Source: Xylogone sp. PMI_703 (Eukaryota > Ascomycota > Leotiomycetes). From it: DNA of 64,000 nucleotides. The notes beneath the pieces are model-generated. The model did no database searches. It was not told the DNA's origin and saw nothing but the letters and a program-made list of their open reading frames with translations. Location: positions 699,501-763,500 of the forward strand of contig JAJTUQ010000009.1 of the NCBI GenBank assembly GCA_021399445.1. Direction: 5' to 3'. Position numbers and translations under genes: made by a program. Positions 24,618 to 36,892 of the stretch are shown here, in pieces. Numbering within the stretch: position 1 is the first letter of the stretch; every line of letters starts with the position of its first letter.

Positions 24618-26442
24618 ATGAAGCGCGTACTCACAAGCGCAATCCTCACCAGCCTAGCATCGACCGCATGCATCTCCTCCGGCGACGAGACAACCATCAA
24701 CACAGCCCTAAAGAATGGCGGCGAAGGAGCAATTGTCCAGCTCTGCGCGGGCGCCACCATCAATGTAAAGAACACTGTTACCTTTACGGCTGCTAACCAA
24801 GAGTTATCGACGGCCGGATATCCAACGGACAACACGCGGGCCACTCTCCACTTAGTCGCAACTGATATGACCATCTCTGCTATTGTTCATGGAGGAAATC
24901 TCAACGGCATTCGACTTATGAATATCCAGCTCGATGGCGATCGTGCAACTAATGGTCAGATCGTCGACGGCGGTGAGGTCCCCAGCCTTGATCAAGTTTT
25001 GACTTCTACAGTGTCTGTCAAAAGATTTGGGACCTAACTAATCTTTTTCAGGGAGTTCGGCAAATATTGAGATGGGAGGCGTCTCTACTGGCGTTGTTGT
25101 CTCCCACGTGGCGTCTAAAAACCCTCGTGGCTGGAGTTGCATGCATATCGGCGAGGGCGAGGCCGCAAGCGGCACCAAGGCTTGCACCAACGCAACGATC
25201 ACAAATAATGATATTGGTCCTTGTGGCCTGGCTGGCAGGGATTCTGCTGGACATGGCCGGTGGGCTGATGGTATCTCCTTCGGATGTAGTAACTCGCTGA
25301 TTCAAGGTAACTCGGTGCGTAGCGTGGCGATGCTCGGAGTGTGTCTCTTTTGCATCAGTTACTGATGAAAATGCGTAATTATAGGTGACTGGCTCGACTG
25401 ACGGTGGCATTGTCCTGTTTGGCGCACCCGGTACCAAGGTCATCAGCAATACTATCACGAGTTCGTCCACGGAGGCAGGCTTTGGAGCGATTAATCTGGT
25501 AGATAACCTAAGCACTTATAGTGGAAGCTTTTCTGGCGTCCAGGTCACCGGAAACACTATTCACGGCGACCTCCTCTTTGGAGCTGGTATTGCTATCGGC
25601 TCTTGCGTCTGGGTACCCTGCGATGCTTCGTCGACCACAGCCAAGCTGTCTGGGCCGGTAACTATTACCAACAACAAGTTCACTGGAAGCATTGCATTCC
25701 CGATCCCCGTCTCCGGATGGCAAAACGGCATCACGGTAAGGCGACCTTTGCTAATCCGGTCTGTTGACTTTATTTTGTTAGACTGGAAGCTGATTCGGAA
25801 GCGAACTAGGTGACTGGAAATGACGTATCTGGTGTTCCAGTCAGTTCGTCTTTTGCTGAAGCAGGGCAGTGTACCGCTCCTACCAAGGATGCCTTCAGGG
25901 CCAACCAGCACCTGATCTGGAACTCTCCAAGTGTGACAGGCCCTACAAATTTCCAATCAGGCTTTGTCCAGCACACTGACTATCCTTCACATTTTATCTG
26001 CCCTACCCCTCCGCTGCCGAACAACATAATTTTTAAAGCCGGCGGTATGGACATCAAGACGGTACCGGATTCATTTGCCGAGCTTCACAATGGTATCCAG
26101 ATGACCTTCGACAATAGTGCCCACATCATTGTCTACAACATTTCTGGTGATACCGCTACTGTAGAGACGACTGTAGGCGCCACTACTACCTGCAACAACG
26201 ATTGCGAGCTTAGCTTCCAGGGCGATGGCAACTGGGTTAAACGGAAAGCTGGCGCGGCGTTTTGGAATTCGGGTACGAGTGGGAAAGGCTCAACGCTCAC
26301 AGCGCTCAACACCTCTCCCTGGTTCCAGATTAAGGATTCATCGGGTGCGGTTATTTGGGATGCTATTAACAATGTAAGTGCACAAATCTTATCCTTTAGC
26401 TTTGGTTCTATGGGGTTTGCGGTTAAACATCTCTAGGCTTAG
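24618..26442 (+). CDS. Secreted right-handed beta-helix protein with bulb-lectin-like C-terminus
   Basis: Exons 24618-24972, 25052-25314, 25385-25735 and 25810-26380, then probably a 56-bp intron and a tiny last exon ending TAG at 26440-26442; reading through instead stops at 26436. Signal peptide MKRVLTSAILTSLASTACIS. The body is built of beta-helix coils (ATITNNDIG, SLIQGNSV, VISNTITSS, VTGNTIHG, VTITNNKFTG) as in pectin-lyase-fold proteins. The last 90 residues (LSFQGDGNWVKR ... AAFWNSGTSGKG ... FQIKDSSGAVIWD) match the bulb-type mannose-lectin pattern. Likely extracellular and polysaccharide-directed; whether it is a lyase, hydrolase or binding protein is unknown. Confidence 0.85.
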
Positions 26443-27614
26443 AATTGCTCTTCACCGTTGTTGTCGCATAAGTTACGGTCATATATGGTAATAATTGAGT
26501 GAGCTGTGTATTGGCAAAGGTGCACAGGAAGGTGGTCTATATATACAGTAAAAGTAAGGGGTTCGGCGATTGCCGGCGCTACCACATGGCCACCATATTA
26601 TGCAACAGTTGTTGAATGATGTATTTAATATTTTAGTCTTCCCTGTAGTCTCCATTTAGCCTGGAACTAACCCTGTTTACATTTGTTAAAGATTATATTT
26701 GTAGAGTCGAAGAAAAGCCAAATAGTTATTTAAATTGAATAACTAACTAGATAAAGAGACGCTACGATATTTGGAAGTTATGGTTCTGCCTCATCACTGG
26801 ATCCCTCGGTGCTTACTAGTCCAATATTAGGGCACACATCTAGAGCTTACAGATGTAACACACGCTATTGATTTAAGGGTTGTTATTGGTCTGTTGGGTG
26901 TGTACAGCTGTGTAACCTCTATATATAGAACCAATTGTAGCTGTAGACTCCTTAAACCATCGAGTAGCTCTATATCTGTAATAGATATTGGGCGGGCCCT
27001 GAAGTGAACCGATTACAAATCAGTTCAGTTAAGCCGGGCAAGGCCTCCGTAGTTTAGTTCGGTTCAGGACGGGAAGCGCTTGTATTGGCAGCGACTAACC
27101 TAAAACCCACACTCTGACACGCTGCTTTAATTAGTTAATAGTTCTTAAAAGAACCTAAGGGAGCCTCAGCGAAGAGAGAGACATAATGAATTCGCTGTAC
27201 ATACTCATATTGGCTCTATGAATATGGAAACACGTTTGCCTTCTATGTAATTCAATTGACGCCGCTTACGGTCACTGCCCCCGAAGAGCTAGAAAATGTG
27301 AACAATTACTAACAAGTTATTAATAACGCTCCGTTACTGTGGCGGTACAACATCGCGCCATCCCTAATCCGGTCTCCGCAGCCAGGAAGGCTGAGACGAT
27401 GATCTTATTATTAATAATAATGCATTATCTCGACTCCCTATATAATCACCACTCACAAAATTCAAGCTAAGTACCAGAATTTAAGTTGATAATTTGTTTT
27501 TTGCATACATTGATATGCGCAAAGTTTAAAGCTTCTAGCTTCCTACCTTTCTCAGTCACTGTTATTTATTGAACCTTAATAATTTCGCACCTATAAAGGA
27601 TTGAACTAGACATA
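26443..27614. other. Intergenic, no gene seen
   Basis: Mixed to AT-rich sequence. A short near-repeat of GGTTCAGxxxxxGxxxGG type at 27000-27080 is the only pattern noted. Confidence 0.4.
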
Positions 27615-28225
27615 ATGAAGGCTGAAAACGCATTGACCGCAATCTTCGATGCAAAGACGATGAAAGAGGTACAAGCGAAACCCGCCAAGAAGAAAACTAA
27701 AGAGAAAAGTATGGCGATATGGCGAAATAGAAATATGGCTTGCGACTACCATAAGAAACAAAAGAAAGAGGGAAGACCAGCATTGACATCGTCATGGAAA
27801 AACTCAAATCTAATATGAAACAGTGTAACCCAAAGATATGCCCATCGAACAAGCAATTTCAAGGAAGTTCCAAATTTATCCCACCTCCCGCACTCCGTGC
27901 TAACGGAGGCGAGTCGAATACCGATATCGAAATCTCCAAGAGAGACCAGTTAGAAAATCAAAAAGCAAGTCGGCTGCATTGTAGTGATCAAAATGAGGAT
28001 TGTTCAGATCAAAATAGTGAAACCTTCCAGTCTTTATTTGAACATCATGACTTTTGGAACAGTTATTATGCGTCAGAGCAGGACAACGTTAATAATTCGG
28101 ACAGCGACTGGTGGTATGATTGTTCGAAGTCCGACAAGTCTCACAAGTCTGTTTGGCCAAATACTTTAATGGTAGAATTTGATATGACTACGCTGCTGGA
28201 TGAAATAGATAATCTTCACTTCTGA
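27615..28225 (+). CDS. Uncharacterised lysine-rich/acidic protein, uncertain
   Basis: Two overlapping frames, 27615-27818 (67 aa, very lysine-rich) and 27794-28225 (143 aa, acidic, ends TTLLDEIDNLHF), lie in adjacent phases. A basic N-terminal part with an acidic C-terminal part would suit a small regulator, but I find no convincing splice pair that joins them and no known family. It may be one gene with a frameshift or unseen intron, or only the second frame may be coding. Confidence 0.3.
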
Positions 28226-28956
28226 ATTTCATTACAATTGGGCTATTATTGAGCGGTTTGCTACTTATTTTCTTCTATCCCACTTATCGGAATGATCGGG
28301 ACTACTTTTATACCGCACATCCAGTCGAAATTATTCAGTGTTAAAATAACGGTCCCGAGATTGGAACATTTATGTCGTTTAGAATTAAAGGTTATTGCGC
28401 CAAGGGCACCAGTATCGGGGTATCTGGTATGGTTTTTCCTTGATTTTAGACGATATATGGCGTGTGATTAAACAGTTTGTATATATGGAAAGGGACCAAG
28501 TGCCGAACAGAGAAGCACCCCAGTCTGATACTCTTATTCGCTGTGAAGTATGGGATGAGATGAATAGTATCTATGTCCAAGCCATTGAATAATCTCTAGT
28601 CTACTCCTTCCTAACGATGAATGATGCTATGAGTCTACAGGGCTTTTACAGATATAAAAAGGAAAGTCGCACCACTTCTGAGCGAGATCAGAGATTAATT
28701 TGGAGTTATCTTCTAATTCTTGGCATACAATCTCCTGGTTACTAGCAGCCTCACAGCTACCCTCCGCTATACCCATAACTAGTGCCTACTCATTAGCCTG
28801 TTCTCACTCTGTACTACGAAGCACCCTGACGGAAGACAGGAGCTCTGCGATTTAGGATAGAGATTCCTTGAATGAAATGAGCTTGATACTACTGTATTTA
28901 TAGATCGGGATATGAATCTGTCTCTACAAAGTGGCCGGGATCTTTTAATATGCCTA
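28226..28956. other. Intergenic, no gene seen
   Basis: A 65-codon plus-strand frame at 28395-28592 has no family support. The rest is downstream sequence of the thiolase. Confidence 0.4.
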
Positions 28957-30529
28957 CTACTGTTCTGAGACCCAGAGACCGGCCATTCCCATCCCCTAAG
29001 ACATTGTGGATTGTTAGCTCTGTTCTAAGACGGGCGGCATCTCCAATAATACCTGCCCTGGATTAATGGAGTACCTACCGTTCCAGTGCACATGGAGTTT
29101 ACTGCAACTTTCTTTCCGGTCCTCCTTAGTTCGGATAACGCTGTGACGACCTGACGAGCGCCAGTGGCACCCAGTGGATGGCCAAGAGCTCTAAGGGTCT
29201 ACTCAGTGAAATTCAAAAAGTAATAGATACAAATATTGCTTACATTGCCCCACCTCGAGGGTTGACCTTGGACGGATCAAGCCCCAACTCCTCAACATAG
29301 TAAACGGCCTATCAAAGTTAGATTATTCCACGAAAACCAATATCAAGCACGGCACTTACCATGGAGGCAAACGCTTCATTAATTTCAAATACGTCGATGT
29401 CATCTTTGGTCAGGTTGTATCTCTTCAACAGCTTGCGAATGGCGGGAACTGGGCCAATCCCCATGATCCTCGGCTCCAGACCAACAGCGATGGCACCGAC
29501 AAATCTTGCAAGAATGGGTTGCCCCAATTCCTCAGCTTTGCTTCTTTTCATCATTACAATAGCGGCCGCCCCATCCGTAATTTGTGATGCGTTTCCACCA
29601 GTCGTGGTGTTAGGGGGCCACTGTGGAAAGGCGCCCTTGATTTTGCCCAACTTTTCGGCAGTAGTTCCATATACTATACCATCGTCGTCGGTGACTGTTA
29701 CTGCTCTCGTCTCTTTGGTTTTGGGGTCCAGCCAAGTCGTATTAACAGGGATAATCTCATCTTTAAACCAGCCCTCTTTTTGAGCTGTCTCGGCTTTCTG
29801 AAAAGATCGAGCGGCATATGCATCTTGTGCCTCTTTTGTAATGTTGAACTCATGAGCGACGTTCTCTGAAGTCCATCCCATTGGCATGGCTATATCTTTG
29901 GCGACCGGATGCTCAAGGATCTTTTCAGTCAAAGGAGGGGTTACGGTTGGATCGTTACTCATGCTTTCTGCTCCGCCACCAATGCCGATCTCGATATCCC
30001 CACACTTTATTGCGTTAGCAATATTATGGATAGCGAACAGCCCTGAGGAGCAGAAACGACGAGAAACTGATGTTGTTGTCGTCACAGGAAAGCCTGCTGT
30101 GATAGCGCCTGCTCTAAGTGCTTCAAGGGGGAATACGTTATATGAGTTTCCGAAGCTAATGTCATCAATGATAGCTGGGTCATTGTTGAACTTGTCTCTA
30201 ACTGCCTAAAATAATTGTGAGTTGCTGCACCATAAATTGGATAGAATGACAAGCATACCTCGAGCAGAGCAACTATAAGGTCGTCCAGCTTAGTATCTTT
30301 CAGCCGTCCTTTCCACGCCTTCGTCAGTGGTGTCCGAACGGCTAGGGTGACAACCTAAACCGAAGAGTCAGTGCTGTCTTTCTTGCACGGAGAATCCACT
30401 GGCACTCCACGCTTGCTCACTTACAACGTCATCTGGGCCTTTTTCCAGTATAGCCGCCCTCCCGGAGCTTATAGAGGCCGACGCAAGGTGATTTCCTAAA
30501 GCAGACAGTCTTTGTTGTGCGCTCGACAT
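28957..30529 (-). CDS. Peroxisomal 3-ketoacyl-CoA thiolase
   Basis: Six exons (minus) 30529-30425, 30354-30259, 30205-29360, 29308-29244, 29190-29079 and 28995-28957; introns 69, 53, 51, 53 and 83 bp; 420 aa, the usual size. The N-terminus contains RLSALGNHL, a PTS2 peroxisomal signal (R-L-x5-H-L). Catalytic blocks are all present: the acyl-accepting cysteine in RRFCSSGLF, IALGHPLGATGAR across an intron, and MCTGTGMGMAG completed by the 39-bp last exon. It cleaves 3-ketoacyl-CoA with CoA in beta-oxidation, or acts similarly in a tailored acyl chain pathway. It is divergent from the alpha/beta hydrolase at 31007 with a 477-bp shared promoter that has two CCTCGG sites. Unlike two neighbours it is intact. 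Confidence 0.93.
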
Positions 30530-30678
30530 ATTGAATTTTATATGGAGTTATAAGTCTTGTACGGAAAAAAAGAGTCTTAGGGCGAGATGTTTGGATATTT
30601 TCTGACGTTTGATCCAAAGTTTTTATTACGACTTCCTGTCAGATCGTCCGAAAATAACGGTACTTGGATTTATGGGCG

Positions 30679-30684
30679 CCGAGG
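30679..30684 (-). promoter_or_regulatory. CCTCGG motif (FarA/CTF1-type site)
   Basis: CCGAGG on the plus strand, in the thiolase/hydrolase divergent promoter. CCTCGG is the described binding core of Aspergillus FarA/FarB, the family of the regulator at 34.1-36.5 kb. Confidence 0.4.
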
Positions 30685-30892
30685 CTCCTTGTTGTTTTGC
30701 CGATTTGGGCCGGACGGGTCAAAATTCTAGTATGTCAAACATTGACTGTAGGCTTGTCATGTCCCCTTTTGAGCTCTTGATTTCTTGGATTCACTGAATA
30801 TGCCGGGTGACATGGCATTCCCAATTTTGATGCCGGTACATGAAATCGTTGTGGTAGTCTACTGTCGGCAGAGTGACCCCTGGGATGACCAG

Positions 30893-30898
30893 CCTCGG
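30893..30898 (+). promoter_or_regulatory. CCTCGG motif (FarA/CTF1-type site)
   Basis: Second CCTCGG in the same 477-bp promoter, about 110 bp upstream of the hydrolase start. By chance about 0.2 copies would be expected in this interval on both strands. Confidence 0.4.
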
Positions 30899-31006
30899 CC
30901 TTGGGTAATAAAAAAAGAATAGTAATTACGAGCAGAATTCTCCTCATAGGGATCTTAAAGAGTTCAACGCCAATTCTGACCAGCTGCTAGAAGAGTATTA
31001 TTGACG

Positions 31007-32480
31007 ATGTCCTCTGATCTCTTCGACGTGACAGAGCATATTGTGCCATGCCAACACATTAGAGAATACCCTTACGCAACAGCAGATAGTCAAGAAGATG
31101 TTCTACATCTTGCGGTAAAGCAATATAGACCATTGGATAATCCGCAACCCAGTCCCGGAGATGTGACGCTCATAGGCTCACATGCCAACAGCATGGTGAA
31201 GGTTAGCACAAGCGTACAAGGTCAACGCTTGAAGCATGGTTCGTTAACAGTGACAGGTAGGAGTTATACGAACCCTTATGGGATGATATATTACGACGGT
31301 CGAAGCAATGGGGCTTTCGGATTCGAGGAATCTGGATTGCAGATGTGGCTAATCAAGGGGCAAGTGGTGAATTAAACGAGGAGAAGTTAGGAAATGATCG
31401 TATGTGGATTCAGTACCCTATATATCTCATAGAGAGTCATTTGGGTTATGGTAACACGAACGAAGCTTCTTGGTCCGACAATGCACGAGATCTACTCTAT
31501 ATGGTGAACCACTTTAGAAGCGAGATGCCACGACCGCTTATTGGAATTGGCCACAGCCTCGGGGCCGGAAACATGTAAGTAGATATATAATATTAATTAA
31601 GCTGTCTGTATGGAGCATGAGCTAAGACACCAGTCTCCTCAGCACCGAACTTTCGCTGTTGCATCCTCGTCTGTTCATGGGAGTAATTCTTCTTGATCCT
31701 CCATTCCTACGAGTTCCGCCTTTATTAGAAGCAAAGAGGTCTATATCTCGTCGCGATCTTTGGCCGTCTCGGAGTGCAGCGGCAGCGGCGGTCAGAGCTA
31801 ATAAATTCTATGCAAAATGGGACGAGCGAGTCATTCAGCTCTGGATCCAATATGGGTTCCGCGAGCTCCCTACGTTACTCTATCCCAAATCTTCAACAGC
31901 TGGAAGTGGAGACAAGGGAGTTACGTTGAGAACCACTAAACATCAAGAAGTTTTCAATTTTGTGAGGCCTAATTTCCGTGGCGCACGTGAAAATGAAGAA
32001 AGAGTCATCGATAGAAACACGCACGCCGAACAGGACCTCAACCAGAGGGGAATCTTTCCTTTCAACCAACCGGAACCGATCCGTGTCTGGAACAATCTGC
32101 CTGCTATTCGACCACCTGTACTCTTCATTTTTGGCGGGGAATCGGAGGTGTGTTCGGAATCCATCCGGCGAGACTGCTTGACCCTTACGGGTAGTGGAGT
32201 TGGTGGAAGCGGTGGTATTAGAGACGGCAGAGTTAGCGCGGTAGTTCTGGAACGTATCGGCCATCTTGTAGCAATGGAGGCTCCTGATGCAGTCGCGAAT
32301 GCAGTGGTGTCATGGCTGGGACCTGAGATTCAGAAATGGGGTAAGATTGAGGAGACCGTAATGAAAGACTGGGCTTTGAAAAGCAAGAGAGAAAAAGTAA
32401 CTGCTGGTGAGGAGTTAAAACGGAGGCTTACAGAAGCATTTATAGTGAATGAGATCCAAGATGTAAAGGGGAAAATATAA
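31007..32480 (+). CDS. Alpha/beta hydrolase (Lpx1/AKT2-like family)
   Basis: Exons 31007-31201, 31261-31399, 31466-31574 and 31643-32480; introns 59, 66 and 68 bp; 426 aa. Start is the ATG at 31007. The N-terminal VTEHIVPCQHIREYP, then IGSHAN | ELYEPLWD across intron 1, the nucleophile elbow GIGHSLGAGN in exon 3 and the late histidine in RIGHLVAMEAP place it in the fungal family that includes peroxisomal Lpx1 and the hydrolases of Alternaria toxin clusters. Many members end in a PTS1 tripeptide; this one ends KGKI, so peroxisomal import by PTS1 is not expected. It probably hydrolyses an acyl ester or thioester in the same pathway as the thiolase; substrate unknown. Confidence 0.9.
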
Positions 32481-34081
32481 AGAGAAAATCTGAATTCGGG
32501 AAAGCGCCTTAGGCTAGGACTAGAGATGTAGGCCGTATCTATTATCTATGCAGAACGTAAAGAAAGCCAAAGGCGGAAGCCGTGTGTAAAGGACTCGGAT
32601 AAAATTAATTCATGTGATGACCGGAATTGGATTTCTATACCCCTTCACGGACATCTATACTGGGGGGGAGCATATGCTATAAACGAGCAGAATGGGCCAA
32701 AAAGAATAGGTAGTTAAGAGGACGTTTGTACATTGTTGGTCACTATAGATTGGTATCGTTACGATGTTGTACCAAAGGGTCTTCAGGATTGCTAAGAGTC
32801 TAACAGTTTTAAGCTGAGTTTCGGTGAATGATAGGAGATCTACAAATGCTTCTAAGCCACACTGAGACAGCTGACTCCATTAAGTTTCAAATATTATAAT
32901 CCTTTAAGTCACAATTGCCGTTTGGCCTTATATATGAAACTAAACGGACGAATTCTATATTATGCAACACGTATATTTATTAAGCAGCTTAAAATCAACA
33001 TAAAATCGTGTAATTAGTTGCCGTAGTATGGTCGCACTGATGCTCCACCCAGTGCGGCGGCATATCTCGGCCAATCCTGGCCGAGATGCCTCGGTGCGCC
33101 TTATATCCCTGTCTCTCGAGTAAAGTCAGCAATGCAAAGCGTTTCTACAGCAAGTCCGCTTTATGGGTCACCCCAACCGGTGGAGAAGGTTCATATTGAA
33201 AGGCTTATATCCAAGGGAATGCAGCACTGCGACACCGTGGAATTAGGAATCCAGGATTGTTTATTATAAGATCCCATTTCTCCCTTGTGGTTTTTAGTCT
33301 GTGATAGATAATATTTGTATACAATCCCTAAGCTCAGCACGTCCAGATCTCGCCAAGGAGGTCGTAGAGCAGTATAGAGTACTGTCCGCTGGGCGAAAAT
33401 AACAATCATCATTATAATCTACAGCCAGTTTGGCGCCTAGGCTGAGGAGTATGCCCGCAGTGCCTCCAGGATTTACGCATCCGCGGATCCAAAAAGGCGA
33501 TCCGCGGAAGAGCGGCACAATCCAACTGTCAAGGGCGATGAAGGTTCAGTCCGTGAAGTCCGGTTTTTTTCAGGCAAATCATATCCTATTGAAATAACGC
33601 GGTATACTGTGGTGTTAGGATTAATAACCCAGCCCCTTGTTAGTCTATGCTCCTCTCGCCAGAATGGTTTTGGCCAATACTATATCTCGAATCACTTATA
33701 TTGTCACTTGCTAGGTGATGGGTGATTGATCCTAACAGCCAAATAGAAACTAGATCGTGTATCACGGCGGCCCTTCCTGCGGGATGTGGGGTAATCGGGG
33801 GTAATTCCGAGCTTCCGAAATGCGGAGACCCCGGAGTGGCGCGCCGCCACGATTACTCAACTGCGGGGGTTTGTATTTAGCTCCCGCTCCCCTTCAGGAC
33901 CCGAGCCCGCTACGAATCTATATTTTCACCGCTGCAAAGCAATTGACATACCCTTCTCCCCCCGATGGCACCCCCAGGCAATGCTGACGGAAACCTGTCT
34001 CCCAGGCGACAGTCTAAACGGAAATGTCGGGATAAGAGGTCAGGAATGACTTTGGCGTAAACAGAGTGGCTTGTACTAAGC
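32481..34081. other. Intergenic with hairpins and one CCTCGG site
   Basis: No gene. ATCTCGGCCA and its inverse, four bases apart at about 33064-33087, form a perfect 10-bp hairpin, immediately followed by CCTCGG (33089-33094). Another perfect inverted repeat, CCGCGGATC ... GATCCGCGG, lies at about 33480-33508. AT-rich stretch near 32880-33010. This is the region upstream of the FarA-like regulator. Confidence 0.45.
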
Positions 34082-36470
34082 AGTGACTGCAAAAACAGAG
34101 GCCGAGCCTTGATTGCCTGCGAGGTTAGCTTCTCTTGCCCCTCCCTTTCCTCCTTCCTTTCACCCACCCTATCCTAGGACCCCTCCGTGGCTCACCGCTC
34201 GGGTTCTAATCTGTTGAGTAATAGACATGCCACCAACGAAAGGTACGTTCTGGAAGTGACACTCGTATCAGGAAGACCTAACTAGGCACAATCGAAGGTC
34301 CGATGCAATGCAGCAGACCATGGCATTCCGTGTGCTGGTTGCGTGGAAATTGATGCAGAATGTAAAATCCGATCCACGAAGCATGGAAAAACTAGAGCGG
34401 ACTGGGCAAGGCTACAGAGGGAGCATCTCAAGTCAGTGACTTATCAGACCTCTCCCCAGTATTATTACTAACGGCTTGGACATCTTGGGATGCTTTAGTC
34501 GCTCCACAGTCCCTACACCCTCTATAGAGAATCGTTCTGAGGTCGACGTGAACAAGGGCCCTACTCAGCTGGACGGATCTTTTCCGGTGGTCACGGTCTT
34601 GTACTCGCCCGCGGCAAGAACCATCATGCCACCCGATGTCCAGTTGGCCAATCTAGAGGAAGACGATCTGGATATGCTAAAACGGCGAGGCTGTTTCCTG
34701 GTGCCGTCAAAGGCTCTTTGTGATGAAATGGCTGAGGCGTTTTTCACATGGGTAGCGCCACTATTACCAATATTTGACCGTGAAGAATTCATGCAGAAAT
34801 ATCTAAATTACGACGAACCTCCCTCAATGCTCTTGCTGCAGGCAATATTTCTTGCCGGATCCAGGGTTTCCCCAAGTCCGCAGCTGAAGGACAAGGATGG
34901 TTCAACTAAAACTGCAACGAAGACCTTCTACAGAAGAGCTAAAGCGCTTTATTACTCGAATATTGAAAGTTCACCCATTGCGATTGTCCAGGCTCTGATA
35001 CTGTTTGGATGGTATGCCGAAAACCCCGCTGGTGAGCGTGCTGAACTGACCCTTTCACTCATGCTCTGCTGATGCCGGTTTCCACAGATACCCCCAAGCA
35101 TGGATTTTTCTGGTATAGGATAGCCATTTGCGTTGCTAAGTCGTCTTTTATCTCGTCTTCTGTGTAAGAACTTTCAAGCATACCCGAGTGGAAAGCTTGA
35201 GTTGACTTTGGCAGTTCCTCGAGAGCTTTTCTAGACGTTGCAGGCCGGCGGTGCCAGAAGCGAATCTGGTGGACGCTCTTCGCTAGAGACCAGTGCTTTT
35301 CGGTAGCGGGTGGTCTGAAGCCCCTTCTCAGAGTTGGAGATATGGATATGGGGATGATTTCCGAGGATGACTTCCACAAAGAAGATGGGAGATCCACACA
35401 AGACGAGATGAGAGTACAGTTCTTCATCCAACATATCAAGCTAATTAAGATCATGGGCCGTATCTGGGCATGGCAGTGCCAGCAAGAGAAGCAAGAATCA
35501 GACGACACAATCTTTCACTTATACGAGGAACTCCTGGCGGATTGGCTTCAGAATTGCCCCGAGGAACTGCAGTGGCAACGAAGCAAGCATAACTTTTGGG
35601 CTGCCATTTTGAACGTGAACTATCAGTAAGGATTAAATCTCTGCATCACTGTCCCCACGTTCAGCTGATTCACACCTTTCTCTAGAACAACAATCTCTTT
35701 GCTGCAGAGATCACGACTTCCACCTATATCAATATCCCTCTACTTCTTGGATGAATTTCTTCTCCAAAGGATCCGTTTGTCGCAAACATTGGCCTTAAAA
35801 TCTGCACTATCAGTAACTGATACCATAGGCTGCTTAGTGGCTCATGACGAGCTGCGCTTATGCCCGGCGTTCCTGTAAGTATTTATGTATCGTCTCTCGC
35901 TTCGGCAGTCCGATCTCACACTTCTAAAGAGCCTACAACCTACTTGCGGCCTTGCGAACGTTCGTGTACCAAAACCTATGCCCGGCACTATTAACATCCG
36001 AGAGTACTTCGCTCCCAATTCAAGTCTGCATAGATACTCTAGAAGAAATGTCGAAAGTGTGGGAAATCGCGACGATCGTGTGTACCATTTTCAAATCAAT
36101 CCTCAGGCAAGCGAATCTCGAAACTTTTCATGCGGATAATGATGCCGACAATAATACCGATGGTGATGCTGATGACCATTTAGAATCAATAATGAATGTA
36201 GACCCCGCATGTCAGCTAGTAGACTTCTTTCATGAACTTAGACCCCGAAACGAAGAGCAGACCACCAGTCCCAATCGACGCAGAATGCCTGTTTTGCCGC
36301 GTACAGAAGAGTTTTTTGTAGCGGAACCTGCACCAATCCGCGAAGAAGTTCCTATTACTCATTTCTATCCCGACTTCTTTAATGACTGGCCACGACTCGG
36401 TCAGTCCGAACATTCGGATCAAGAGAATTCTGACTGGCAAATGCTTGTTGATGAGTCTCTTTTCTATTGA
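34082..36470 (+). CDS. Zn2Cys6 regulator, FarA/CTF1-like (5' end unresolved)
   Basis: Exons traced: about 34082-34123, 34225-34242 (18 bp), 34298-34431, 34499-35031, 35088-35163, 35215-35625, 35686-35874 and 35930-36470. Phases agree at every junction. The first three give ACE | TCHQRK | VRCNAADHGIPCAGC...C, a canonical CX2CX6CX8CX2CX6C cluster split over three exons, the middle one an 18-bp micro-exon. The middle part (FFTWVAPLLPIFDREEFMQK, LLQAIFLAGSRV, QKRIWWTLFARDQ) matches Fungal_trans regulators of the cutinase CTF1/FarA group, which control fatty-acid catabolism. No ATG was found upstream of 34082 in frame: a stop lies at about 34058, so a further 5' exon is needed. Nuclear; likely regulates the surrounding acyl-CoA genes (inference). 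Confidence 0.82.
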
Positions 36471-36892
36471 AGTTAATTCATAGATACTGCGTTTGCTAGC
36501 AGAAGACGATAGGTTTGAGCATAGATCTCACAAGAAGCAAAAGTGGTAACTCAGGAGAGAAAAAGGAAAGAAGAGGCAAATGACTAAGCTGTTGCTGGTC
36601 TATTAGACACTCTATCAATGTTCCGACCAAGCCTCTCCATTATGATCTGTATTACGAGGTGATAGTGAAAGAGGGCCCGAGACTCGGAGAACCACGAAAT
36701 TTCTTTGGACGTCACCCTAGCTAGAACTCTCTCTTTGTGGTTAGCAGATGGACGAATTTCCTTCGCATAGTCGTACGAATTACTCCCACAGCAGCCATGC
36801 TCATTAAATGCTATTATTCTCATCCAATTTCTAGGAGGTGAGGTAACCATTTTAAGTGGGTTTCCCATTATCAGCTTACACAAATGTACCTA
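36471..36892. other. Intergenic between convergent genes; one unsupported ORF
   Basis: A 99-codon minus-strand frame (36883-36584) overlaps most of this gap. It shows no recognised motif and is not called as a gene. Confidence 0.35.

Noticed and set aside
29318..30085. Reading the thiolase as broken because its long frame stops at 29318
   Set aside because: The stop is inside a 51-bp intron; three further short exons supply the histidine and second cysteine motifs.
35059..35508. 149-codon minus-strand frame in the FarA-like gene
   Set aside because: Plus-strand exons here carry recognisable Fungal_trans motifs in phase; the minus frame has no family features.
36584..36883. 99-codon minus frame between the FarA-like gene and the monooxygenase
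   Set aside because: No recognisable domain and located in the 3' regions of two convergent loci.
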